A stretch of 64,000 nt of DNA. It comes from Rhopalosiphum padi. Its lineage: Eukaryota > Arthropoda > Insecta > Hemiptera > Aphididae. The stretch is from positions 17,732,001 through 17,796,000 of the forward strand of contig NC_083600.1 in assembly GCF_020882245.1 (NCBI RefSeq), written 5' to 3'. Shown here piece after piece: positions 50,381 to 64,000 of this stretch. Numbering within the stretch: the stretch's first letter is position 1; every line of letters starts with the position of its first letter. Position numbers and translations under genes: made by a program. A model generated the notes under the pieces. That model did not search any database and had not been told where the DNA came from. It was given only the letters and a program-made list of their open reading frames with translations.

Positions 50381-51454
50381 AGTTTATGTTCAGAAAATTG
50401 AATCTAAAACGTTAATTCGCGAAAAAGATGGTTTTTTATTGGTGGCACCTTAAAAATAGTGTGTTCTGATACAGTAACGTTGTTCAGTATTTTTGTGTTT
50501 GCCACAAAAATTAGAATTAATTTAAAATATTCTTGATACTAACATGGTTAAATGTGAAACACTCAAACACATTTACCTATACTTTACAGTAAGACAATAA
50601 GTAGAAATAATAAAACGAAATACATTGCGTTTTAATAAGACGTGAGGAGAAAAAAATTGTATGTAAAATAAATGAACAGAACTTAGCTGTCAGTCTGTAA
50701 CTTTCTTGTTCGAGGACGCAATTAAAATTTAATAAATTATATTATAATATGTTATTTATTATATTATATATAAACAAAATTTTTATATAATAAAAATATT
50801 TAAAATTAGTTTTTAAAACTCCAATGTCTAACCAATTTGTCCTTCTACACGAATAAGTATCTATATTGCCTAAATGTAACGCCGTCTTCTAAGATCAAAA
50901 TAAGTTTTGTATAATATACAATAAAGCGTCTATTATCCACATTAATTGGAATCAAGCGGAGTGCAGATAATCAAAATTTTTTTTTTATTTTTTTATTTTT
51001 AGAACATTTACTTAATAACTATTACAGTTCAACAATTACAGATAGTGAAAGATATAATAATAAAGCTTTACAGTTATATAACGATTTTCATACTATGAAT
51101 AATAATACGAAAATGAAAATAATGTTTAGAGGATAATGAGAATCGCCTCCTCGTGGTGTCCTCTGGGTAGTGCTAAATGGTTCTTAAAAATATAATAAGA
51201 AAATTATATAAAAACATTTTTAACCGGGCCGAGTTTACACCTAAATAATTTTTACCTGAAAAAAACATGGGCCGAGTTTACAATGGACCTTTTAAACATT
51301 TTTTTTCCTCGGGCCGAATTTACAATCGCTCAGCATAATATAATAATATAATAATATGAATTGAAAACCTGTAAGGTACAATAGTTATATTATATATTCG
51401 GCGATTAAAATTATTTTAATTTAATTTAATTATGAGATAAGAATGGTAATCGGA
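50381..51454. other. AT-rich non-coding DNA with a triplicated GGGCCGAGTTTACA motif
   Basis: Apart from the three motif copies at 51226-51325, nothing specific is visible. The position just downstream of the decayed ORF1 would be expected to hold the reverse-transcriptase ORF2 of that element, but no such reading frame is present. Confidence 0.45.
51226..51325 (+). repeat. Three spaced copies of GGGCCGAGTTTACAA
   Basis: Copies are at 51226-51239, 51269-51283 and 51311-51325 (the last with AATTTACAA). Spacing is 42-43 bp; the DNA between copies is AT-rich and only loosely similar. The motif is GC-richer than its surroundings. It may be the end of a mobile element or a decayed minisatellite. 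Confidence 0.5.
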
Positions 51455-52200
51455 CTATGGAACAAACTGTTTGTTTAGAATAGCTGTAAGGAGCGTAATG
51501 AGGGGAGTAATTAATGAGGAAAATTCTGATATAAATTTAGTTAATGGCTTATCAATAGCGTGGATATTTGGTAGTGGGATGTTTTTGGAATCAGTAACGG
51601 AGGCATACGAAGCTTTGGGAAGGAAAGGGGGAGTTTGGGGATGAAGAGGAGTGAGTACTGGATTTGGATTCTGTAATTTTGAATGATTAGTTTTCCGACG
51701 TTTGAGAAGAGCTTTAAACATTTGATATCCCTTGTAGTTGAAAGTATGATTGCCCATGCAGAGGGCGCACTTGGCTGGACTGGATTTATTTTTGGTGCGA
51801 ATTTCGGTGTGGTGGTCACCCCCACATTTAACAAACCGTGAAGGATGGTGACAATAGTTTGCGGAGTGACCGTAGTTCTGGCAGTTTCGGCACTGAAGCG
51901 GACAGTGCTTGGTCCTATATGGTAGTTCGACTTTGATATTGGTGTGAAAAATTGAAGACAAGTTTAGAATTTCTTAATTGTTAGTGTTGGGCTTTAGCTC
52001 CACGAGAAACAGTGGACATGGGTGACCATTTTTGATGACGTTTGTGACTCGTCTGGTGGAGTGACCTAATTCCGAGAGTGCGTCAGATATTTCGGAGATG
52101 AGTGTTGTGTTGTGCAAGTTTCTGATAATGACCTTGTAAGGTCGAAGTGTTGGTGGCATGAAGGTATGAAAAAAGCACTGATGGTGTTCATTAGATGAGA
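51455..52200 (-). pseudogene. Decayed ORF1 of a Jockey-type LINE (nucleic-acid-binding Gag-like protein)
   Basis: Non-LTR retrotransposons of the Jockey group encode an RNA-binding ORF1 with a pre-C2HC region followed by zinc knuckles. Reading 52200 to 51974, the pre-C2HC part is seen (RPYKVIIRNLHNTT, ISDALSELGH). An in-frame TAA then breaks the frame, and the same frame resumes at 51961 with an intact first knuckle (CRNCQNYGHSANYC). The second and third knuckles have each lost cysteines: the second keeps only KCGGDHH, and the third ends KGY where the family has KGC. The hydrophobic C-terminal stretch is present and ends at 51455. ORF2 is absent, so this is a dead internal fragment. Confidence 0.8.
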
Positions 52201-55200
52201 TAATCATAATACAAGTATAAAAAATATACAATGAACATGCATTATTGTACTGTTTTACATTAATTATTACAAAATGCAAATAAAACTAATAAAGCAATAA
52301 ATGTATAAGGTATAAGTATAATATGACAAAATAAAAAGGTATTATTAAAAGTAATAGTAACATATTATAGTATATGTATTTAAAATAAACTCAAATAGTC
52401 AAATTTCGTAATTCGAAAAATGAAACTGAGATTTATAAATACATTTCTACAAAAATTTTGTAGTGGGGGAGCAGATTTTATTGTAATAAAAAAATCAATA
52501 TATGTACCATTTTTTTCTTAAAATATGAAATAAAAAATTCACAATATATAAATATTGAAAAAATGTATTAATATTGAAAGTTACAAAAAAATAAATATAA
52601 ATATTAAATAAGAGTAATACAAATGATGTAGAAAGCTCTTTTAAATAATAATTCGCTTTCGATTTCGATTTCACAACTTTCAGCATTTAAAAAACTAGAA
52701 ATTAGATGTACCTACATGTGACTACGTTGTAAATGTGACTACGAATACTACCAAAAACGATTGTTGAGTACCACTTTCTTATTTTATATTTTTATCGTCC
52801 GGTAATACCAATATCAACAATAGAATAGTGTATACAGTATGCCTACATACTATTGCGAATTGCGATAACTGAACTAGTCATATAGCGGCATGCTGGAAAT
52901 AAGTACGCATATAGAACGTATATTAGAAACGTAGAATATTAAATATGGTGGTCGTCAAAAATTACTTATCTTGTTATTTTAGACGAAGCAAATGATGTTA
53001 AATGTCGTCGAAAATCAATGAAAAATCAAAAACCACTAAAATATGTACAAAATATATACTTATTTACCAATGTAAAAATGTATAAAATAAATTTGGGTTT
53101 ATTTTACTTAAAATGATCTAAATCGTACACATTTTTATCAGATTTAAAATATCTCATTCCAATAAAATATGTATTTACAATAAAATCCGTCTATAATATA
53201 TCACTAAGAGAATGCCATACCTACATTGTATCCGTCTTAAATACGTACGAGTATAATACAGTGTACAACAGAAAATGTACTTTACAACTCATTCATTTAA
53301 TTTATTATTTTTAAAAATTGAACTTAAAAAAATGTAAAAGTAAGTTTATTATCATCATCATTTGTTAATTATTTAATCAAAATAACATGTAGAATGAACA
53401 ATAACTTTTTTTTCATTATAAAAACACATTAATGGATAATTAATAAAATATTTTTTTGTTCAGTGAGGTAAATTAAAAAGATAATCATTGTTAAGCCATC
53501 TTATACAATGACTATAGGTAAAGCTTGTATAGTTGTATACTATATAGTTCATCGTAAATGTATTTGGTCTTGGCAGAAATTTTGCCTCCTCCCTTTATTG
53601 TTGATTTACTTTAATGTCACATATTTGATCACTACACTCTTATGAATTATAGCTATATTGTAACTACATTCTTTCTTGTAACATTGTAACAAGCACCTAT
53701 GTTTATAATTGACAATTTTTACCGAAATCTTCCATCAAATCTATATATTGAATTATTACTATAAACATAATAAATAATAACATTATATTATTATGTAATC
53801 CAATGAACGACGATAATCAACTAGGTTGATAATTTTTTATGTAAACACAGTGAGAACAGCGTTATAAATACTTATTATAAACAAAGACAAGACCGAGTTG
53901 ACAATAATGAGTAACTTTAGATTTTCTAAACGGCAGGTGTGACGGCAATCGTGTTGTTACGACAATAAATTGCAGTAATATATTATGTGTAATGAATAAA
54001 TGTATTACCAAATAGCTAGGAATACCTACTATATACACTAACACTATACATTATATATTATTAAACTTTACAAGGTACCTAATTTTTTTGAAAATTAAAA
54101 AAATTTTATTTCCGTACGATAACAATACAATAGTTTATAGGTCAATACATAAAATCTTAGATTTATCTTAGATGCATATACTGTATGTTTTAAAGTAAAA
54201 TGATTTGTTATATGAACATTTTCTTAATTGTTAAATAGCAAAATATTGTTAATTATACCAATATTTATTAATGCATAATAGCAATATTTATTTATCTTAT
54301 TGTATCTATGTATGTATCTATAAAACTATAACTATAGCTATATTTTAATTTGACCGAAAAATGTTAAATAATAAATACTTAAATCGAATTTATAGTGTTT
54401 ATTTTAAATAATAACTAATGCTAGTATTTGATTGAAAATCATAATGATGGGCATTTTAGATGCAAGTCTAGCTATTTGAATTTTTTATTATATCGTGGTA
54501 GATGCCAGATGGTATCATGATCGGCAATTCAGTATCGTTTTTATTTATCAATAATCTCTTCTTGTTTGTCATATATAATTCTATAGAATTTCGTACCTAC
54601 TTCGGCGCAAGTACCTATCTATAATGATATCAATGAATAAATGATAATAATGATATAATTCCAGTATAATTTTGTCGAAAACACACGACCAGTAAGTACA
54701 TTTTAAACTAACACTGTTTTAAAATCTCAATTGATGATGATGGAGTGGGGACGGGGCCACGGGGGATTAATGTATAAAATACATTCGGAAGTGTAACTGA
54801 ATATAGGAACATGAAGCGGTGCTCACTACTAGTGCCACTTATACAACTATTATATACGTGACTACCTTGAAATAATAGACATAATAATAAATAATAACGA
54901 TTATTATTCTATTGGGTATATAATATCACAGTGAATGTTGCATTATTATAACATCTAAAACAAATTTTAATTTTTAGAACAGAAATATTCATCGGTCGAC
55001 AAATTATATTATATAAGGTAGGTAGTATATCTGTATATATAGATACAGTCGGCACAGACATAAGCGTAAACAGTCAGTTTGGAGAAGGGGGCAACTCAAT
55101 ATATAAATTAAACAAAGAATGCTCCCTCTCTTGATATTTCGTAATTAATAAGAAAAAAACTATCGAAAATGCATTTTAAATTTGTAGGAATTTTTCATTC

Positions 55201-56417
55201 AGAAAAGTTTAATATTTTAAGTGATTATATTTACAAAAATTAAGATTTTTTATATAATAAGAAAGTATACCTAAACTATTTAATTAATATTTTATGTTTA
55301 TTAACTAAATTTTTTGAACAGACTCTGTCTTATCTATATTATTGAACATTTGAACATACTTTAAAAATATATAATATATCCAGAAATTCGAACGAGTAGT
55401 TAAGTTAATAAGTTATATAACAATATAACATTGTGTTCTATAAGGTTATAGGTCCATGATATTAAGTTTGGAAGATATAGAGGCTATGATGATTTGAAAA
55501 TTAATTAATATCTAATTAATATTAATCTACTTATATATTATACAATTTGTAAAATTATCTAAATATGATAAGACATAGTACTGACATATTGTAGTAGACT
55601 AAATACGTACTACATATACATATTTACCTTTTTGTAAATCCACTTTTAAGGATTATATTTTCTTTAGACCTTATTAAATAAATTTTATACCTCAGAAACT
55701 AATTATTCTAATTTTGATTTAGGGTTGATATATGCACATTTTAAAAACATTACTCGTTTAGTTTTATTATTTTATTCAATGTTATAATACTTATACTAAT
55801 ATTTTATTATTATTATATAACTATATGTAATATGTATGAATATGTTATTGAGATATTGAATATATTTATTGTTATATTATAATATTATTAATAATCTTAA
55901 GTTTTAATTTTTAATAATTATCACTAACTATTGTTGTTGTTTCTCTGTTATGCATACTATAAATATGTAATTTTAAATTAGCCATCACGTGCATGTCTCA
56001 CAGGATTTTAATAATCTGAGTTTAAACTGTTTAAAGACACAACAATTATTGTAAGCGATAAAAATATAAATCTTTAGCAGTTTGTATTTTTTAGAAGATA
56101 ATTTTAAATGATATACATTTAATACGCATGAGTTACGAACTTCCCAAATGGCAAATTCACACAATTTATACGTAGCATTTTTAAATACTTATGAATAAAT
56201 GTTGAAAATATTAAGTTTATATTATATTTTTCATTTTTGCAATAGTAGATGGCTTGTAATGAGAATATTATTAAATGTTTTTTATTTTATCATAATTTAA
56301 AAACCTTTGCTATATAATAAAAGTTGAGTATAGGTCAGTGTAATGGATGTGTTAAATTTGAATTCAGTTATTAATCATTGACTTAATTTTATTCATACGA
56401 TGAAAAACAATTCTAAG

Positions 56418-56470
56418 TGGAAACCGCCGAGGCGCCGACAGCCTGCATATTATGCCAACAAAATAACTCG
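56418..56470 (+). repeat. GC-rich patch, probable dispersed-repeat fragment
   Basis: The sequence GTGGAAACCGCCGAGGCGCC stands out against AT-rich flanks. A 28-codon ATG frame crosses it, but with no splice or family support. I think it is the end of a dispersed repeat, though only a genome-wide search would show this. Confidence 0.3.
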
Positions 56471-58860
56471 TAATTTCAAAGTTTAAAATTGAAATGTAAA
56501 AATATTATGCATATGGCTTTATATTTTCAAAAATTAACTTGTGACTAATTTTGTATTAAATGTTCAAGCTTATTTACTTGTTAGCAAAATATATTTATAC
56601 AGCATTTTAACAATAACTAAAAACAGTTGACAAACAGATCTATGTTTGTTTACTATGTAAATATATCCATTTTCGTTTTTTTTTTGTTTTTGTTTTTTCG
56701 TATTATTTAGGGGGATACTATACGGATACTAGGATATGAAAAATATACATTTTTTTTTATTTCTTAATATACAAACTAGATCCTATTTTCTACTGGAAAA
56801 ATGTTCTCCCTTAGAGTTGGAAGAAAATAACTTTTTCCAATTGTAAAAATTATACAGATTTCAGATTTTTATCTTTCAACATAAAAAAGATTCATCATTG
56901 TAAAACCATTAAAACCAATAGGTAACAATTATCACTCTGCTCTGAATTTAATATCCAATTATATTTATTCCAAGTGTTTTCAATTGAACAATAAAATAAA
57001 CAACATTGTTCTTTATGATAGACACTTATCATTTATTATAATTAAGTGAACTTATATGCCTTAATGCCTATTTAATACCTTATTGATATTAAAATTAAAT
57101 ATAATGATTTAATTATTAATAATGGTCACATGTTACTATATTGCCGTCCAATCATTTAATAATTTATATAATTTTAAATTTTAATGATAATAAATAAGGT
57201 ATTACATTAAACAAATACCTATATTTATATATATCAATTAGTTAGAGATTTGAGTTGACAATTTAAAACACAGAATGTTTTATAGAAATAGATTGGGGAT
57301 ATCATTTTTATTCTTCAATGACTTTTTATTCGAAACAATAAATTATTGATCATTATTCATTATACATTTATTTATTATTGTTATTTCAACTATTACTGGT
57401 AAATATCTAAAATATCCAATAAAGGGTAAGCTATAGCTTATAATTACTTATTGAACTTTAAACCATTAATTGTATATCCAACCATAAAATTAATCAATGA
57501 ATTGAACCATATTTTTTTGTAAAGTTTTTCTGTTGTTATATCATATTAAAATTATTTTAATACAGTGGTATAACAAATTAATGAAATTTTCTGTTTGACA
57601 AAATATTTTTAAGACTTTTTACTAGACTAAAGTCAATTCTTTGAAATTATATTTAAAAATGATTCTGTTACGAGATTTTTGTTTTTTGACTATAAGACTT
57701 CGAATTTTTAAATTTAAATGTACCACCTATATCTTGTATAAAACTATCTTGATGGCAAGGTCATCGAAATTATGTTTATCTAATTTTTAAAACACAAAAA
57801 CCATTAAAAATTATATCTAACCATTTTAACCAAAATGAACCTGAATAATTGGATTAAAAACCTATAAATAGTTTAAACTAATTATATACTATGGTAAATA
57901 ATACATAGGTAGTAAATATTATATTTATTATTTATTATAACTGCAATGACAGCAATTGTTTTTTAAATGTATACCTACATAACTACGTGTTTTACTGTTT
58001 TATTCAAGTATTCCGTCTAACTCCTAATAAAACTTATAGTATATAGGTAATATATTTATTTTGATAACCTTGATTATATTTCTATATACTACAAACACGA
58101 TTCTATATTTTGTGTTTCTGTATAATCGTATATGGTTTGTTTTGTTTGGAAAGTAAAGTAATCTTTAATATTCTAACAAACAAGTTTGTATTTTACTTAT
58201 TTTAATGCACGTGTGTTAGCTCTGGATAATAGTAAAAAAATATATGTGTCAGCGAACTCGGCGATGTTAACATAGGTAGATAATACTCTAAATTATCAGT
58301 CATAAATGTTAATAATAGTTAATACATTCAGCTCACTTAAACGTATTAAATCAAGATTTGTGATATAAATGCAATAATAGCTGACCTAACTTTTAATTAA
58401 CGAACAAGGTATATATAAATTATAATTTATAATACATCGTATTTTTTATAAAAATTAAACCAACTACTATGCAATCCAAAACGTATACAATTTTATACAT
58501 ATATAGAATAAATGACATTTTGTTTTTTCAATTTACGTTAGTACATTTTTATCAGCTTCAATCGTATCTTAATATTATATAAATCCTAAATTTAAAACTT
58601 ATAGAGCTTAATAAATATTGATACGTTGGCTTTTACCAAATTAATTTTTAGTGAATAGAATATAATGATTAGAAATATATATTTTGAAATGTAGCCATGT
58701 AGGTATCATTCGAATAATCGAATAGGTAACCAAGGTAGGTATGTCATACGTCATAACTATATGTAGGCACAGTGAATCTACATTATTTAATGAGATACTT
58801 AATGAGATACTATCAGTTTTTGATTCTTTAGATAGACGATAATAATTTTACTTTATATAG

Positions 58861-58889
58861 GTACTAAGGTACTAAGGTACTAAGGTACC
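58861..58889 (+). repeat. Microsatellite, GTACTAAG x 3.5
   Basis: The 8-bp unit GTACTAAG is repeated three times, followed by a partial GTAC. A shorter repeat of AATGAGATACT x 2 lies about 75 bp to the left. Confidence 0.8.
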
Positions 58890-61800
58890 TACTAATAACT
58901 AATAAGTGCTTATAAGTTTAAATATTTAAATTTAAACATTTTTCGTATAAATTAAGTTATAATGAAATTATTCTATATTATATAAATTTTTAATTTTACT
59001 ACATTATACCTGCGGTTATTTTATTACTAAGATTTTTTTAGATTTATTATCTAAATATAGTCGTTGAAATAAAAATGTTGTTATGTTCTTCAACTCTTCA
59101 ATCTTCTATGATGGATTGTTTAAATATACATAATACTTCTAATAGTGTTAATAGTAGATAAGTATTAACATCAATGACACTGCGTAATTATATAAAAGAT
59201 ATTTTATACGCTGTTGAAGACATATTTGGATAAGCCACTTTGGATGGAGTAATAGAGTAGTTATCATGTTTTTTCTTAAAAAAATCAATTTTATGTGTAT
59301 ACATAAACATATTTGACATTTTCTAAAACTATTACGTCACTTAATCGTTATAGTACGAGTATGATTTTCGAAAATTAATATTTTAATCATAGCTCACAAC
59401 AGTCATATTGAATATTCGAATGTATATGTTTGATTATATTTAATTAATCGTGGTTATGAATACCTACACAAATCCAGTGCGTGATTTTTCATCTTATTAG
59501 TCGCCATTGTAAGTTTATATCTAACATTCTAAAATTAACACAGAATTTTAATTTTCGAATCATTTAGAATAATACCGTCATAGTATACTATATACCTGCA
59601 TTATATACACATTTATAACTAACGTTTTGTTTTAAAAAAATTATTAATTTACCTATTATATGCCAATTGATTTTCGATAACTATAAAAAACTCAAATAAA
59701 TTGTTTTTATAACGTGTTTTAAATTTATTTTCAATCCTTAGAAGATATTAGTAATTTTTAAGCATATATATTTTCAGTTGTTTGTTGTACACACTACACA
59801 TGTCCAATTACACTAGCAATGCATTTTATACATTAAATACATTCCTATAATCTTATTTAAACCAAAATATTCATGAATTTGAAAACAAAAATAATGAGCT
59901 TATTCAATTCTTTAACATAGGTACAAACGCAATCGTAATCCACTACTAGATCAATGTATAATTTATTGTTGAGTTTTATCAAACAGTAAAACTTCACAAT
60001 AAATCGCTGAAATGTGCATCAGAATATTCAATAGGAACTGAGATAGCGTTATAATATCGACGGAATAGAACAACAAAATTGTAGATAATTACAGCTAATC
60101 TTAACATACTGTTTGTTGAGTAGTCCAATATTATAAGTACCTACTTGAAGGTACTTTGCTTTACGTATTAAATTTATGCAATTGTATAATATCCTAAAGG
60201 ATTATTAAAAGAAACTGTAAAATTCAAATAAAATCGATTTGTGAAAAAAAAATTAAATAGTTATTAATTAAAAATAATTTGACATATTATCTATATATTA
60301 TTGTTATGTATGTATATGGTATATGTCTATACATTCTAAACATTAAAATTGTTTGTTTATGATTCTTATTAGTTATTACTATTAATTATAAATTTATAAT
60401 CAATGGTACCTGCTGGCTGCAGCTATTACAAACAAACACATAAATATTATCATTATTCTAAAAAATTGTATTTAATATAATAATATGTTTGTAATTAAAG
60501 AATTATAATTTAAAGAACACCGTAATTTATTATATTATATAAGTAATAAGTAGGTTAGTAAACTTAAATACATATATTATAATTAAAATGAAATATTTTG
60601 AACTTTTTTAAATATCCATTTTTGAATAAGTTATAAGATACGTAATAAAATTATGGAGGTAATATATTATATATTTATAAAAAAAAAAATGATTTTGGCC
60701 GTTTATAATGGAATATCTACCGCGTCAATTTACGCGTATATGACTTGCAGCTTTAAAATTGTCGAATATTAAAAAAATTTTCATAGGTTTAGTTTTATAA
60801 AACTCGAGTAAGGTCAAATTAATTATATTATTGGGGCCCCCTCTTGAAATGTTAACATCGGTCCCAATTAGATTATTTATTGCCACAACATTGAACAAAC
60901 TAAACTTTGGCTACAGTTTTATTTATTTAATATATTTTTAGGTTTATACTTTTGTATATAATTTAAAATACTAATTATTAACATTATTTTACAGATATAA
61001 TAAACTACCTACGTACTTTTTACTTCTTTGACTAGGCTAACTTAAAAATATATTAAAATTAATCTATTAAAGTAAGTATATTAAATATAACCCCATATAA
61101 CCTCACCCACTATATATGGTTTCCGTGTACTGAAGTATGTAAATATAGAGTTGTAAATTGTAATCATGCATTCAATTATCTGTTCGTTTATCAACTATGT
61201 ATACTATTACCTATATATATAATGTAAAATAAAAATTACTATTTTGAAAGGCTTTAATTAATTTGTTCGCGTTAGTTATTACCATAAACATTAACAGTGA
61301 TTAGTAAGTGAGAAAAAGTAATAATATAGGTAATAAAATATGCATATTATATAAACTTGATATAATGTGTACACTAATTTAAAGTGCCACTAAGACATAA
61401 GATCAGGGCATTTATCGTAGGTAACTATAAATAATAAAATAACTGTACCTACATGGCTACATAATTATATAGTTATAAATTATATTTTGGTACTATTATT
61501 TATTAATATAATATGTTATGAAATAGTGATATTTATATAATTAATACAAAGATACATTATCAAAGATTTTAAATAGTTTATTGAAAAATAAAATTATATC
61601 ATTTCATTTTGTTTCGCAAATAAATAAAAAAATAATATTGAAAACATAAAAAAAAATTATTTAATTACAGTAACTACTTACCTGATTAATAATAATAATA
61701 AAAAAAATTAAACCTTGTATTTTGATACAAACAAAATTAAAATTTGAATGCTGCAAATGTATATCTTGGTGGTAATATTGCAGCATGAAAAGAAATCATA

Positions 61801-64000
61801 ATTGTGAATTGCGATTGATTATAGGTACACATACATTCACAGCGTTATTTAATGATGTAATAAATTGCAGTTATTGAGTATACCAAAAATAATTTCTTGT
61901 TCTGAATAAAATCTTGTAATTTATTTTACTAGAGTTAAATTAAAAAAATATAAGTAGGTTTATAATATAATAGTAATATTTCAAACGAACATATTTAAAA
62001 TAATAACTAATATATTTATGTGTATACATGTGTCTTTAATATTATATATTATGTACAATATGTACCTACCAAAATTAATGTTTTCACTATTCAATATTGT
62101 AAATGTATTGCATAGTATTATTAAATAGCATATATAATTAGTCTATAAAAATATAGGTATCTAATACCTAGCTATGTAGATCATTTTTTTTACCACGATA
62201 CATACTGGGATTAGGTAGTTATTATCACAATATTTAATATTCATATAAATGATTTTAATAGATATGAATATATTCATTGAAACATGCACATTGCACATAT
62301 TACATATTTATTATATAATAAATAGTTTAAGCATAGACAAATAAACATGTGATACCGAATTTAATATGACGTACACAATATATTTCCTATTATGGGCTAC
62401 CTATAGCGAATTATGTTAGTATTATAATTTATAAATCATAATAATAATGCAAGTTACAGTAAAAATGATAAAAATACAATTCGTATCTACCACAATTATT
62501 ATTACAGTAAGTTGGTACTATAGATATACTATAATAATATTATATTATATTACCTATATAATTAAATAAATACTGTTTCTTATGTATTCTTATGATTTTG
62601 TAGACTATTTTTACATAAAATCTCAATACAATATACAAAAATAATCTTTGAAATTAATTTACTAAACGCATAATAATTTATCATTCAATTTGTCAGACTT
62701 TGTTGATGCTAATTACTTTTCGTTTAAATCATTTTTAACAGTTATCAGTAGTCAGTAGGTATCTTGGCTATCGCTATAGAGTTATTGAGAACATCTAAAA
62801 ACGGCCGAAACTTTTCGTTGTTGTAAAAGCTCTGATAAAATAAATTTATTATTATTACATATTTTTTGCTACAACTTGTAAATTATACATGAATATTGTA
62901 AATACATAATAAAGTACCTATACGAGACAATAATACAATAGAATCAAGTTGTGTGTGAGTTAAATATATTTTATTTGAAAAATAAATACCTTAACCATAT
63001 GGTATGATTTATTATTGAAATACCTGGTTTTATCGAAAGTTAAGATACCTATATTTATTTTAACGTAGGCAGTTAAATAGTTATATTATATATCGTAATT
63101 AATAGGACGCATAAAAAATAACACAAAAATAAATAAATAACAATTTAAGTTTTGCTCGTAATATTGTACTAATTGTAAATATTTTAAATGAAACACAACA
63201 AAATTAAAACCAAATCAATAATTTAATATATAACTTTGTATAACCTAGGTGTGCGAGAATTTATAAATTTATTAAATTTTTTGACTTACTGATAATTTAC
63301 GTGGTAATTGTGTGGCATAATAATTTATTTTCTCCATTACTTTCGCTTAATGACAATCCTAATACCTACTATACTATAATTATATATTTCTGATTATATA
63401 CCTATATCTACTTATCTGATACATAGCGGTACCTATAATACTTGTACGTAGAACTATAGAAGGTGTATTTAAAATATTTGTCCTATTTTATTTTATAGCT
63501 TTCATATTTTATACTTGTTAACGTCATATAAAAACCAAAATATATAGTACCTATCTAAGTCATGACGTGTGATATTCGTCAGATAAAATCCGCTATTTCT
63601 GCGAAGGTATACTTATGTATTAAGTTTAAAATGTTTAAATTGTTATGTTTTAAATCTCACATATAGCTATAAAACCAAACATTTAGTTATTAGGATATTT
63701 TCTATAATGTAGGTATAACTTCAGGTTCTAGATACAACATTAATACAAAACTTTTTTTTATTTTTTTTATTTTTACAAGTAATATACAATCTGTATCATT
63801 AATACAATAAGAATATATGCTAAGAGTATAATATGACAGGAAAATAATTTGATGAAAGGAGCCACCCATTGATGACACTTTCTGTAATACAAAACTGCAT
63901 ACATTATAATAAATGTTCAATGAGAGCTTTAATATATTTCCCCAATTATAACCTTCTTTGAGCAAGCTTTCATATTACTATATTAGTCTATACTAACAAA

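Larger units (their letters stand above)
52280..64000. other. 11.7 kb of AT-rich DNA without a supported gene
   Basis: No exon with conserved motifs, no RNA gene and no clear complete transposon was found on either strand. Short ORFs (52495-52686, 53862-54044, 63702-63965, all minus) are low-complexity and unsupported. Small GC-richer patches near 53570, 54740-54830, 55040-55110 and 56420-56460 look like fragments of dispersed repeats. It could be intron of a large gene or true intergenic DNA. Confidence 0.5.

Noticed and set aside
63702..63965. 87-codon minus-strand ORF near the right edge
   Set aside because: Tyr/Ile/Lys-rich frame typical of AT-rich non-coding DNA; no homology or splice support.
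1..64000. CRISPR arrays, operons, ribosome binding sites, phage genes
   Set aside because: The spliced gene structure shows a eukaryotic nuclear genome. The spaced motif arrays are imperfect and sit inside inverted-repeat elements, so they are not CRISPR arrays.

Overview
The window looks like AT-rich insect nuclear DNA, most probably from an aphid. Genes are split by short GT-AG introns, the one ribosomal protein is a typical insect uL5, the DNA is full of small hAT-type MITEs and TACCTA-rich spacer, and there is no bacterial-style operon. The taxon is inferred from overall character, not from a database match. I rebuilt gene structures by joining exons whose splice sites and reading phases agree.

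Layout, left to right. (1) 1764-2255, +: the last two coding exons of UTP23, a small-subunit rRNA-processing factor; earlier exons were not found in the window. (2) 4806-7084, +: the complete six-exon RpL11 gene (189 aa). (3) 10172-11600 and 20592-25627, +: two complete seven-exon paralogues of glyoxylate/hydroxypyruvate reductase (322 and 328 aa) in direct tandem with identical intron phases, separated by about 9 kb of mobile-element debris. (4) 28173-32824, -: a complete eight-exon alpha-tubulin N-acetyltransferase (272 aa) whose expected catalytic aspartate is a glutamate. (5) 35254-37725, -: one coding exon for an 823-aa lysine/serine/asparagine-rich protein I do not recognise, with four tandem repeats and a compact C-terminal domain; a non-coding 5' exon can be placed upstream. 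(6) 39400-64000: almost no genes. It holds two GC/CpG-rich islands (42.5-43.0 and 44.56-44.97 kb) that look like promoters or 5' exons, a decayed Jockey-type ORF1, a 5S-rRNA-derived fragment, a 645-bp hairpin element and a diverged duplicated block. It may be the 5' end and first introns of a large gene running out of the window.

Mobile elements. Five small MITEs have hAT-type ends and recognisable 8-bp target-site duplications (three perfect, two imperfect). Two further elements (387-755 and 13908-14531) share related ends and 8-bp duplications and carry several copies of a short motif near their ends, the motif differing between the two. This pair is my best candidate for an undescribed family.

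The genes do not form one pathway. RpL11 and UTP23 both serve ribosome production but look independently transcribed. The two reductases would act on glyoxylate and hydroxypyruvate. The acetyltransferase marks microtubules.
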